A stretch of 7,182 nt of DNA from UBA5738 sp049641805 (GTDB lineage Bacteria > Patescibacteriota > Minisyncoccia > Minisyncoccales > UBA5738), in assembly GCA_049641805.1 (NCBI GenBank), contig JBARNX010000002.1:1-7182 (forward strand). Direction: 5' to 3'. Of the stretch, positions 1-5,544 are shown piece by piece. Both the position numbers and the translations under genes were made by a program. The notes under the pieces are model-generated. The model was not told where the DNA came from. It worked only from the letters and a program-made list of their open reading frames with translations, and ran no database searches. Position 1 is the stretch's first letter. Each line of letters opens with the position of its first letter.

Positions 1-30
1 TTAGGTAATTGTATTTAAAAGAGGGGCCAA

Positions 31-57
31 AGAAAAACCCACTTTCGTGGGCTTTTC
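31..57 (-). terminator. Intrinsic terminator after the RNHCP gene
   Basis: Read on the minus strand, a GCCCAC/GTGGGT stem closes on a GAAA (GNRA) loop and is followed at once by a T-rich run. It starts a few bases after the RNHCP stop codon. The plus strand also has a T-rich flank (CTTTTCTT), so it could act in both directions and also end a gene entering from the left. Confidence 0.8.
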
Positions 58-61
58 TTGG

Positions 62-477
62 TTATATGTCCGAATGATTATAACCGAACAAAGCTGTTAA
101 TACTTGCTCCCGGTCTTCCGAAGTCAACATTGGGATTCTTCGGTTTTGGACCGGCCGATCGAGCAAAGAGAGTATTGAATACGGATTATCATCTCCGGCG
201 ATGCGATTTGAAGATAATCTGCCGCATTTCAAACATTCGTGAACGATAGCCAATTCACCTTTGGACTTCGTTGTTAAACCAATCGGTTTCATCCTTGCTT
301 GGCAATCACAGCGCCGGTCTCCCGGAGTTTTCAAGTCCACATGCTTGCACCAAAGGCATAATGGGCAATGATTGCGATGGTTTGTGCCCAATGCCTGGCT
401 TGAGATAATTTCATGGCAGTTGAGACATCTAAAAGATGTCTCGTTTGAAGAAAAATTGAGTTATTTTTGGATTTCAT
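62..477 (-). CDS. RNHCP-domain zinc-ribbon protein, apparent frameshift near the 5' end
   Basis: The protein carries the name-giving motif RNHCP, followed by a cysteine/histidine-rich stretch (CLWCKHVD, PGDR, later HECLKCG and DDN). This is the pattern of the RNHCP domain family, a small zinc-binding protein of unknown function. The uninterrupted frame covers 62-460. Within it the first usable start is a TTG at 391, which would give 109 aa and cut off the first half of the zinc site. Upstream in the same frame the sequence still reads like the family (NETSFRCLNCHE), so the true protein is longer. A good ATG lies at 477 but is out of frame by one base. Adding one T to the T5 run (A-run 451-455 on the plus strand) joins them into a 138-aa protein with C18xxC21 and C38xxC41 zinc pairs. 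It is either a pseudogene or a homopolymer error in the assembly. Family identity is secure; the start is not. Confidence 0.85.
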
Positions 478-501
478 AATAGAATAATTAATTTTTTACG
501 C

Positions 502-524
502 AAAACAAAACCCCGCATGCGGGG
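502..524 (-). terminator. Hairpin with T-rich tail in the RNHCP leader
   Basis: A perfect palindrome (CCCCGCATGCGGGG, 511-524) is followed on the minus strand by TTTTGTTTT (510-502). This is the shape of an intrinsic terminator for leftward transcription. It sits about 25 nt before the ATG at 477, between the promoter at 643-671 and the coding region. It could therefore end a small RNA or attenuate the RNHCP transcript. The central 2-4 nt cannot pair in RNA, so the real stem is about 5 bp. Confidence 0.55.
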
Positions 525-578
525 CGTATTGCCAAAATTATTTTATTCTAAATGAAAAAAATTATGACAACACAAAAC

Positions 579-604
579 GCCCGCAAGCGGTCTGCGCAAT
601 GGGC
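579..604 (-). other. GC-rich hairpin in the leader
   Basis: GCCC and GGGC ends (579-582 and 601-604) enclose an inner stem (CGCA/TGCG). An alternative short hairpin forms from CCGCTTGCGG on the minus strand. It stands out from the AT-rich surroundings and lies between the promoter and the second, terminator-like hairpin. The two competing folds fit a structured leader but do not prove one. Confidence 0.35.
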
Positions 605-642
605 TCTCGCGAATTTGATATTATCATAATTAACATAGCGCT

Positions 643-671
643 ATTATATTAGATTATTTGCTTTTAGTCAA
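643..671 (-). promoter_or_regulatory. Strong sigma70-type promoter, leftward
   Basis: On the minus strand TTGACT (671-666) and TATAAT (648-643) are separated by exactly 17 nt. The -10 box matches the consensus perfectly and the -35 box at five of six positions. Transcription would start near 636 and run towards the RNHCP gene through a leader of about 160 nt. Confidence 0.7.
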
Positions 672-927
672 TTATTGTTTACCTGAACTCAAGAAGCAAG
701 TGTTGCGGACCAAGATTGCGCTTAAAGGTTGAATGTGGTTATTCAAGAAAATAAAAATGCTATATTTATGTTATATTTAAATATAACATTTTCGCGAACC
801 AAGAAACTCCGCTCGCAAGGAAGTAGGGTGGCCGAGCTCGAATCGGGTTCAAGCCAACGCATTTTAGCCGAAAGCGGCCGGAAGAAGTGCAAACTTGCGG
901 AAGCAAGACCACTACTTAACATTTCGT
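672..927. other. Intergenic spacer, no gene seen
   Basis: With the leader to its left, this forms a stretch of about 450 nt (478-927) without a supported gene. The one open frame here (729-935) has a TTG start, low-complexity composition and no family resemblance. The spacer holds the 22-bp palindrome at 768-789 and a small hairpin just before the HAD gene (CTTGC-GGAA-GCAAG, 894-907). A convincing plus-strand promoter for the following operon was not found; the TATATT at 761-766 has no good -35 partner. Confidence 0.5.
768..789. promoter_or_regulatory. 22-bp perfect AT-rich palindrome
   Basis: The arm ATGTTATATTT is followed directly by its exact reverse complement with no spacer. Such gapless symmetric sites are typical of operators for dimeric repressors. 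It lies about 140 nt upstream of the HAD-led operon and just after a TATATT box (761-766), where a repressor could block transcription. The function is inferred only. Confidence 0.35.
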
Positions 928-1584
928 ATGATTAAACTTGTAATAATTGACTTTGATGATACGCTTTCTTTGACCGAAGAGGCTTTTTTCCATATTGAAA
1001 ATCACATTGCTCGCGAAATGGGGTTTGCGGCGATGACAAGAAATGCGCACCAAAAAAATTGGGGCGTTCCGATACAAAAAGCAATAGTTGAGAGAATCCC
1101 GGGTATTAATCCCGATGTGTTTTTGCAAAAGCTAGGTGAATCACTGCCCGAATTTGCGGCTTCGGGAAAGGTTGATGGAATTACCGATATAAATATTGAA
1201 ACGCTAAAAAAATTGAAAAATAAAGAAAAACATTTGGCAATTTTAACTTCGCGAACGATAAAAGAAATTAAGCATTTACTTGATGAAAATCATCATATTA
1301 ATAGATGGATTGAAAAAATTTACCACGCCGACAATTCGGATTATTTAAAGCCTGATCCAAGATCATTTAGACAATGTCTCGTTGATTTCAAAATTGCCCC
1401 CAATGAAGCTGTTTATATTGGTGATTCTGTCTCCGATGGCATAAGCGCAAAGGGAGCCGGATTGCATTTTATTGCCTCGCTTGAAAGCGGTTTGAGATCA
1501 AAAGAAGATTTCAGATCGGTTTCGGTTGATTTTTTTGCCAATTCTTTTTCTGAAATAAATGATTACATATCCGATGACAATTGA
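928..1584 (+). CDS. HAD-superfamily hydrolase (phosphatase)
   Basis: A 218-aa protein with all four HAD motifs in order: motif I DFDDT with the nucleophile D8 and acid/base D10; motif II LTSR (T107 or S108); motif III K141 in LKPDP; motif IV GDSVSD (D166 and D170). About 75 residues between motifs I and II form a helical C1-type cap, as in phosphoglycolate phosphatase-like enzymes. It should remove phosphate from a small metabolite in the cytoplasm through an aspartyl-phosphate intermediate; the substrate cannot be read from the sequence. I chose the ATG at 928 because motif I then starts a few residues in, as usual. A TTG 11 codons earlier lies in a hairpin and is less likely. No Shine-Dalgarno site is visible. 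The 3' end overlaps the next gene by 11 nt, so the two are probably co-translated. This is the first gene of a four-gene operon. Confidence 0.9.
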   Translation: MIKLVIIDFDDTLSLTEEAFFHIENHIAREMGFAAMTRNAHQKNWGVPIQKAIVERIPGINPDVFLQKLGESLPEFAASGKVDGITDINIETLKKLKNKEKHLAILTSRTIKEIKHLLDENHHINRWIEKIYHADNSDYLKPDPRSFRQCLVDFKIAPNEAVYIGDSVSDGISAKGAGLHFIASLESGLRSKEDFRSVSVDFFANSFSEINDYISDDN

Positions 1585-2038
1585 AGAATTTAAAAAACAT
1601 ATACAAGAAATTATAGCCGAGGCTCAGCGATTATGCGCCGCAAAAACTCATGAAAGCGTGGCGCCGGTCAATTATGCTTGTATTTTTTCTCAAAGCATTG
1701 GGGAATATCAAGAATCAGTCGGTTTGGCCTGCCGATTGGGCGCAGTTGTGCAAGATACGAAAATGGGGCCAGTTTTCCATATTACTCCGATTGCGACTGC
1801 GGCGGGTGATTTGAAGCTGTTAAAAATAAGACGGCCGGATCCGGAGCGTGAAGAAATGGGCGATGCGGATTTTACGGCGGGTGATTACGAAGATTTCAAG
1901 AAAAAATATCTCGGTAAGCCGGGATTTAGCCTTATCAAACGGCCCGATATGGAAATGATTGAATTGATGGATTCGTCTTACAATGCTATCGCTTATTTTT
2001 CCCATCCCACGCTCGCTACGGTTCTAAAAATTAATTAA
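1574..2038 (+). CDS. Conserved protein of unknown function (CPR-type)
   Basis: A 154-aa soluble protein that starts with MTIEEFKKHIQEII. An in-frame ATG five codons earlier (1559) is the alternative start. It has an N-terminal helix, a patch VNYACIFSQS with one cysteine, an acidic middle (GDADFTAGDYEDFKKKY) and a C-terminal RPDMEMIELMDSSYN followed by AYFSHP. From memory, proteins with this pattern (lysine-rich start, APVNYACIFSQ, GDADFT, RPDMEMIELMD) recur in CPR genomes, but I cannot name a domain or a reaction. There is no signal peptide and no membrane segment. It overlaps the HAD gene by 11 nt and precedes the radical SAM gene by 8 nt, so it is operon-bound and may work with one of these enzymes. 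The HPT near the end is not enough to propose a nucleotide-binding role. Confidence 0.8.
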   Translation: MTIEEFKKHIQEIIAEAQRLCAAKTHESVAPVNYACIFSQSIGEYQESVGLACRLGAVVQDTKMGPVFHITPIATAAGDLKLLKIRRPDPEREEMGDADFTAGDYEDFKKKYLGKPGFSLIKRPDMEMIELMDSSYNAIAYFSHPTLATVLKIN

Positions 2039-2046
2039 AAATCCAA

Positions 2047-2829
2047 GTGAGCACAAAATTAATAGAAATTAGGGCCAAGGAGATATTCACCAAAAGCAAA
2101 TTGCCCGGGTGCGAGTGGGTGATCAACCAGTATGTCGGCTGCCGGCATGCTTGTTCGTATTGCTATGCCAAATTCATTTCGCGGTGGCGGCCGGCGGATT
2201 ACGGAAAATGGGGATCGTGGGTGGAAGCTAAAATTAACGCGCCGGAATTGGTGGAAAACCGTTATATCAATGGCCGGGTTTTTATGAGTTCAATTTCCGA
2301 CCCTTACCAGCCGGCGGAAGAAAAACTGGAGCTGACCCGCCGAATTTTAGAGAATTTGGATAAAAGGATCAAACTTTCAATATTGACAAAATCGGATCTG
2401 GTTTTGAGAGATATTGATCTTTTTAAACAATTTAAAAATATTGAAGTCGGTCTGACGATAAACAGTTTTGACGGCGAATCAAAAGAAATATTCGAGCCCT
2501 TTTCGGCAACAAACGAAAAACGAATCAATACTTTGAAAACGCTGAAAGCAAACGGCATAAAAACCTATGCTTTTGTCAGTCCGATAATTCCCGGTTTGAT
2601 CGATCTCGTAAAAGTGATAGACGGCACAAGGCAATTCGCCGATTATTACTGGTTTGAATTCATCAATATGCGCGGCGCCGGTTCTGAATTTGCCAAACAG
2701 CTAAAAGATCATTATCCAAAAAGCCACGGAATCATAGGCGACAAAAAAGCCCTCTCGGGCTATATTGAAGAAACCAAGGAGCTGGTATCATCAAAAAATA
2801 TTCTTGTAAGAGGAATGGAAACACATTAA
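2047..2829 (+). CDS. Radical SAM protein, SPL (spore photoproduct lyase-like) family
   Basis: A 260-aa protein with the 4Fe-4S cluster motif CRHACSYCY (C32-x3-C36-x2-C39), which binds S-adenosylmethionine in radical SAM enzymes. The spacing and sequence (YVGCRHACSYCYAKF, then SSISDPYQPAEEK and LTRRILE) match the SplB-like group (COG1533). Named members repair UV spore photoproduct, but many short members have unknown substrates, so DNA repair is only a possibility. It starts with GTG at 2047; there is no in-frame ATG before the cluster motif. The following barrel strands include KLSILTKSD, VGLTINSFD and YAFVSPIIPG. It is shorter than classical SplB (~340 aa), as is common for uncharacterised relatives. 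It sits 8 nt after the unknown gene and 13 nt before the Nudix gene, so it is co-transcribed with them. Confidence 0.88.
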   Translation: MSTKLIEIRAKEIFTKSKLPGCEWVINQYVGCRHACSYCYAKFISRWRPADYGKWGSWVEAKINAPELVENRYINGRVFMSSISDPYQPAEEKLELTRRILENLDKRIKLSILTKSDLVLRDIDLFKQFKNIEVGLTINSFDGESKEIFEPFSATNEKRINTLKTLKANGIKTYAFVSPIIPGLIDLVKVIDGTRQFADYYWFEFINMRGAGSEFAKQLKDHYPKSHGIIGDKKALSGYIEETKELVSSKNILVRGMETH

Positions 2830-2842
2830 ATCATGGCCGAAT

Positions 2843-3346
2843 ATGAAGAATCCTTGCATGAAAAAAACGACTAAAATCGTTACGGGCAATGTGTGCTTTA
2901 TCGTTGATGGGAAAAACAATAAAGTATTGTTGCTTAAAAGAAGCCGCGAACCGATGCGAGCAATGTACACGGGCGTGGGCGGGAAAACTTTTCCCGAAGA
3001 AAGCCCGTTTGATTCTTGCATCCGCGAGGCCAAAGAAGAAACCGGATTGGATATTTCCAAGGTTAACCTCAAAGGCGTAGTAAAAACAATTTTGGACGGG
3101 GGCGATTCTTCGTGGATACTTTGGGTTTACACTGCCGGCGGTTACCGCGGAGAGATGGCCAAATGCAGTGAAGGGGAATTGGAATGGGTTGATATAAGCT
3201 CCGTCGATTCTTGTAATCTGATCGGGTTTATAAGAAAAATAATGCCGTATATTTTGGACGAGAGCGTAATCTTTGATGGAACGATTATCCACGATATCAA
3301 AGGTAATGTTATCAAAGATAGCATCAAAACATATTCTCGATCATAG
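2843..3346 (+). CDS. Nudix hydrolase (MutT-like)
   Basis: A 167-aa protein with a complete Nudix box at residues 47-69: G47-x5-E53-x7-R61-E62-A-K-E65-E66-T-G68-L69. The E65/E66 pair and E62 bind the catalytic Mg2+. The context VGGKTFPEESP is typical of MTH1/MutT-like enzymes that cut oxidised or unwanted nucleoside triphosphates to monophosphates. The exact substrate cannot be assigned. Two close starts exist: ATG 2843 and ATG 2858 (MKKTTKIV); the second begins nearer to the first beta-strand and gives 162 aa. A third ATG at 2833 is out of frame and ends after 13 codons. It is the last gene of the HAD-unknown-radical SAM-Nudix operon, with an intrinsic terminator 18 nt after its stop. With a radical SAM lyase-like gene beside it, a role in nucleotide damage handling is an attractive but unproven guess. 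Confidence 0.92.
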   Translation: MKNPCMKKTTKIVTGNVCFIVDGKNNKVLLLKRSREPMRAMYTGVGGKTFPEESPFDSCIREAKEETGLDISKVNLKGVVKTILDGGDSSWILWVYTAGGYRGEMAKCSEGELEWVDISSVDSCNLIGFIRKIMPYILDESVIFDGTIIHDIKGNVIKDSIKTYSRS

Positions 3347-3364
3347 ATATTCGGTTTCGCATAT

Positions 3365-3390
3365 TGGTTGTCAGGGACAACCATCTTTTT
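3365..3390 (+). terminator. Intrinsic terminator of the HAD-Nudix operon
   Basis: A perfect 8-bp stem (TGGTTGTC with GACAACCA) closes a 3-nt loop (AGG) and is followed by TCTTTTT. It lies 18 nt after the Nudix stop codon and closes the four-gene operon. Confidence 0.85.
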
Positions 3391-3617
3391 CTATAAAATT
3401 ATTTTATATCCCAGCGGTTAATAACACGGTTTCTGCGTGCCGTTCGTTCCGTTTTGAGCTTAAAATTGGGAAAATGGGACGCAAGGATATCCGACCAAGA
3501 CGCATCGTTTTGAACCCTCCGAAATTGCCAATTTTTCCCTTAAAAGCTTGGTTTTAGACCGAGTCTGCCAATACGCCAATACTAAATCAAACAACCGGCT
3601 TCTGCCGGGTTTCAGGG
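3391..3617. other. Intergenic spacer, no gene seen
   Basis: Between the operon terminator and the next gene I see no supported coding region. An open frame on the plus strand (3273-3557) overlaps the Nudix 3' end and the terminator and has no family pattern. A small hairpin at 3593-3612 (CCGGC-TTCT-GCCGG plus AA/TT) lacks a T-run, so it is not called a terminator. Confidence 0.5.
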
Positions 3618-3646
3618 TTAATAAATTTTGAAATTGGTGGTAAAAT
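3618..3646 (+). promoter_or_regulatory. Weak candidate promoter
   Basis: TTAATA (3618-3623) and TAAAAT (3641-3646) are 17 nt apart. Transcription would begin about 3 nt before the ATG at 3656, giving an almost leaderless message, which fits the missing Shine-Dalgarno site. The -35 box is poor, so this is only suggestive. Confidence 0.25.
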
Positions 3647-3655
3647 ATCTATATT

Positions 3656-4129
3656 ATGAACAATCAAAACCAAATATGCTGCCCGAGGTTTGATCCCGCG
3701 CCTTGGGACGGCAAAATCTTAGAATGGGATAACAAGAAATTCATCAAGGGTAAAGTTTTTACTTTGTTTTTTATGCCGCTGAATTTCGGCCAGGTGATGA
3801 CCAAACTGATGGCCATGGTTGAAAAAGCCGGTGCCAAAACCCCGGACAACCTTGGACTTTCCGACCACACCTCCAAATGGAATATGGATATTTATCTGGC
3901 GGTGGACAAAGAGGTGCCCGGCGCCGATAACATTACTTTGAGCGGCAAGTTCTTGAGCAAGGTTTACGAAGGCGATTTCAAAGAAACCGGCAAATGGTGC
4001 AAGGATTTTGAAAATTACGCCAAAGACAAAGGGTACGCGATCAAAAAATGGTATATGTGGTACACCGCCTGTCCGAAATGCGCCAAAAAATACGGCAAAA
4101 ATTACACGGTAATCATCGGCCAAATATGA
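3656..4129 (+). CDS. Conserved protein with paired cysteines, unknown function
   Basis: A 157-aa soluble protein. It begins with a CCPRFDPAPWD motif (C8, C9, W17) and ends with a CPKCAKKYGKNY motif (C139, C142), plus C115. Between them are conserved-looking blocks FFMPLNFGQVM, LSDHTSKWNMDIYLAVDKEVPGA and LSGKFLSKVYEGDF. From memory, proteins with this N-terminal CCP-FDP-PWD and C-terminal CPKCAKKYGKNY pattern occur in many bacteria and archaea, often labelled only 'hydrolase' or hypothetical. The alternating strand/helix pattern could be a GyrI-like ligand-binding fold, but I cannot confirm it. The four cysteines could bind a metal or undergo redox change. It stands alone: 309 nt after the Nudix gene and before the accessory cassette region, with a nearly leaderless start. 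Confidence 0.85.
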   Translation: MNNQNQICCPRFDPAPWDGKILEWDNKKFIKGKVFTLFFMPLNFGQVMTKLMAMVEKAGAKTPDNLGLSDHTSKWNMDIYLAVDKEVPGADNITLSGKFLSKVYEGDFKETGKWCKDFENYAKDKGYAIKKWYMWYTACPKCAKKYGKNYTVIIGQI

Positions 4130-4169
4130 ATTCCGCCGAAAGATACCCGGAACATGAACTATTGAAAAT

Positions 4170-4192
4170 ACGGATTTAAATCAGTATTTAAA
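4170..4192 (+). repeat. 23-bp upstream element of AbrB copy 1
   Basis: This is identical to 5510-5532, the element ahead of AbrB copy 2. It contains ATTTAAA twice with starts 12 nt apart (about one helical turn). The core ATTTAAAT is self-complementary. Preserved only upstream of the AbrB start, it may be a promoter or autoregulatory operator. Confidence 0.5.
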
Positions 4193-4205
4193 TAAGGACT
4201 TGAAT

Positions 4206-4313
4206 GTGAACCGTAAAATCGAAAACAAAAACATCCGCAAGCTGGCCAAAAGCGGCGACTCGCGGTAACGCAAGTCCCGAACAGCAGGAGGGGCAAAACC
4301 TCGCTGGCAGTAA
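4206..4313 (+). pseudogene. AbrB/SpoVT-like regulator, copy 1, truncated remnant
   Basis: From a GTG start the frame reads MNRKIENKNIRKLAKSG, clearly the N-terminus of the same protein as copies 2 and 3. After residue 17 a 38-nt hairpin element (4257-4294) is inserted, which brings a TAA at 4266-4268 and shifts the frame. Beyond it the AbrB coding sequence resumes (KTSLAV) but is lost after about 6 codons, so the C-terminal two thirds are missing. AbrB-like proteins of this type are small dimeric DNA-binding regulators, often autoregulated or acting as antitoxins; this copy cannot encode one. A Shine-Dalgarno-like AAGGA lies 8 nt before the GTG. It stands ahead of the KTSC and NYN genes. Confidence 0.75.
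4257..4294 (+). mobile_element. 38-nt hairpin element inserted in AbrB copy 1
   Basis: Compared with copies 2 and 3, 38 extra bases interrupt AGCGGC|AAAACC. The element starts with a hairpin GACTCGCG-GTAA-CGCAAGTC (7 of 8 pairs, GTAA tetraloop), followed by a G-rich stretch ending GGAGGGGC. GGC stands on both sides, which could be a short target duplication. The size and structure resemble a REP/MITE-like short palindromic element. It carries no gene. Confidence 0.55.
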
Positions 4314-4354
4314 TGATTATTCAATATTTCATAATATTCGATTAAACTAAATTT

Positions 4355-4567
4355 ATGAACAGAGCTATCGTAAATTCATCGAATATCCGTTCCATAGGTT
4401 ATGATTTTCAAACTTTGACCTTGGAGGTGGAATTTACTTCGGGCGATATTTATCAATATTTTGGAATACCGGAACATTTATACCGGCAATTTTTGAACGC
4501 TTCGTCGCACGGGCAGTTTTTAAACGACAATATCAGATATAACTATCGCTATCAAAAAAGCAGCTAA
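4355..4567 (+). CDS. KTSC-domain protein
   Basis: A 70-aa protein that is almost entirely one KTSC domain: SSNIRSIGYDFQTLTLEVEFTSG, then YQYFGIPEHLYRQFLNASSHGQFLNDNIRYNYRYQ. The pattern of a tyrosine-rich strand (YDxxxxTLEVEF), G-x-IYQYF-x-IP and AxSxGxFxNxxIRxxY is typical. KTSC is a small domain named after a lysyl-tRNA synthetase C-terminal-like motif; its molecular role is not established, and it is often found alone in phage and mobile regions. The ATG at 4355 gives the usual size. No Shine-Dalgarno site is visible. The stop is only 4 nt before the NYN gene, so the two are translated from one message. Both lie downstream of AbrB copy 1. Confidence 0.9.
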   Translation: MNRAIVNSSNIRSIGYDFQTLTLEVEFTSGDIYQYFGIPEHLYRQFLNASSHGQFLNDNIRYNYRYQKSS

Positions 4568-4571
4568 TGCT

Positions 4572-5420
4572 ATGTTTTCCCCAAAAACTGAAAAAATTGA
4601 AAAGATAGCGGCGAGCAATAAAAAAATTATTGCGCGGCTTGAAAAAATATTTAAGCAAAAAACGCGAATTTATATTGATTACGCAAATGTCCGCCCATGG
4701 AGCGGGAAACTTGGCTGGCATATAGATTTAAAACGACTGAAGCAATTTTTTGATTCCTTTGACACCATAGAGGCGATAAATTTTTATAATGGCTATCTGG
4801 CGGGAGACGAACGATCGGAAAAAGAAAAAAACGAAACGGAAAATAACAAATATATATTGAGAACAAAACCGGTAAAAATATTGAAAATCCCGATTAACGC
4901 TTCCAGCATTCCGGCTGATTCAACCGTTTTATTGAAACAATTTGTCCGGCCAGCGCTGTTGAGCAAATACAATATTGCCACGATTGAACTGTTGAATGAA
5001 AAATTCAAAGAAATGAACAGAAATGGCGAGTACTTTATCGAAGACAGAAAATGCAATTTTGATGTGGAAATTGGAATTGATATGCTGCTTGATTGCGAAA
5101 GGAATAATGCGCAAACTTTTGTTCTATGGAGCGGCAACAGCGATTTTGCCGATTCGATCCAAAAATTATTGGCGGCGGGCATGGAAGTGTTCCTTTTTGC
5201 GACCACAAAAAGGATTGCCAGAGAATTGGAGGATTTGAATGAAATTAAAGAAAACGGTTTGCATATATTTGATATTGCCGATTTAAAAGAGTTTATTTGC
5301 TGGTCGAGGGAATCGTCGAACAAGCGCACAAAAGGCCCCGTTGCGGGGCCTTCTAGCTCTAAATTTAGTGATCTTTCGATCAACTGCAGTTTACCACGGG
5401 TAACATTAAAGTCAAATTAA
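4572..5420 (+). CDS. NYN (PIN-like) domain putative ribonuclease
   Basis: A 282-aa protein with the acidic residues of a NYN/PIN-fold nuclease: D36 in YIDYANV, D164 and D170 in FDVEIGIDML, and D191 in LWSGNSDF. The last motif is a variant of the usual SGDSDF (N189 for D). NYN proteins (LabA/DUF88-related) are thought to be Mg2+-dependent RNases; substrate and role here are unknown. Residues 1-30 are a charged helix and about residues 78-100 form a lysine/glutamate-rich insertion. The NYN core ends near residue 243 (DLKEFICW). The last ~35 residues are serine/proline-rich, have no fold pattern and are encoded across a strong GC hairpin (5332-5352), so the original stop may have been lost. It starts 4 nt after the KTSC stop and probably depends on it for translation. 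Confidence 0.85.
   Translation: MFSPKTEKIEKIAASNKKIIARLEKIFKQKTRIYIDYANVRPWSGKLGWHIDLKRLKQFFDSFDTIEAINFYNGYLAGDERSEKEKNETENNKYILRTKPVKILKIPINASSIPADSTVLLKQFVRPALLSKYNIATIELLNEKFKEMNRNGEYFIEDRKCNFDVEIGIDMLLDCERNNAQTFVLWSGNSDFADSIQKLLAAGMEVFLFATTKRIARELEDLNEIKENGLHIFDIADLKEFICWSRESSNKRTKGPVAGPSSSKFSDLSINCSLPRVTLKSN
5332..5352. terminator. Terminator-like hairpin inside the NYN 3' coding region
   Basis: A perfect 9-bp stem (AAGGCCCCG with CGGGGCCTT) closes on TTG. This is the shape of an intrinsic terminator, but the plus-strand tail (CTAGCTCT) has lost its T-run; the minus strand has TTTTG. It lies 23-30 codons before the NYN stop, inside the frame, which is unusual for a working gene end. Confidence 0.45.
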
Positions 5421-5509
5421 AAAGTGATTAGCCCATTCCGTAAAGCCCACTCCAAATTTCGCGTTGAAAAATGACCAAAAGGGGTAATTACACTCAATAA
5501 ATCAAAGAC
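5421..5509. other. Short spacer before AbrB copy 2
   Basis: About 90 nt without a supported gene, between the NYN stop and the 23-bp element. It contains no clear terminator. Confidence 0.4.
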
Positions 5510-5532
5510 ACGGATTTAAATCAGTATTTAAA
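5510..5532 (+). repeat. 23-bp upstream element of AbrB copy 2
   Basis: Identical over 23 bp to 4170-4192 and placed 12 nt before the AbrB start (13 nt in copy 1). Copy 3 lacks it, because the 3' end of RhuM runs up to that start. Presumed regulatory site of the AbrB gene. Confidence 0.5.
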
Positions 5533-5544
5533 AATAACTAAAAT

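Larger units (their letters stand above)
502..636 (-). ncRNA. Possible small RNA or attenuator leader
   Basis: The minus-strand promoter at 643-671 would start transcription near 636, and the terminator-like hairpin would stop it near 502. That gives a transcript of about 135 nt. No reading frame of note is visible in it. It contains two GC-rich hairpins (579-604 and 511-524) in an otherwise AT-rich sequence. I do not recognise a known RNA family. It may instead be only the long 5' UTR of the RNHCP gene. Confidence 0.3.

Noticed and set aside
825..860. tRNA-like fragment (GGTGGCCGAG and GGTTCAAGCC)
   Set aside because: There is no room for an anticodon arm and no acceptor stem pairs. Resemblance only.
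729..935. 68-aa open frame on the plus strand
   Set aside because: TTG start, crosses the palindrome, low-complexity residues, no family pattern, and overlaps the HAD start.
3273..3557. 94-aa open frame on the plus strand
   Set aside because: It overlaps the Nudix 3' end and the operon terminator, with no family pattern.
3628..3655. TTGAAA and TATATT (16 nt apart) as promoter of the 3656 gene
   Set aside because: Transcription would start after the ATG.
4793..5383. 196-aa minus-strand open frame opposite the NYN gene
   Set aside because: It is a mirror of the NYN coding sequence; the plus-strand frame has the clear NYN motifs.
5455..5500. Possible insertion-sequence end (TTTCGCGTTGAAAAATGACC)
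   Set aside because: It vaguely recalls IS21-type ends, but there is no matching inverted repeat and no transposase in the window.
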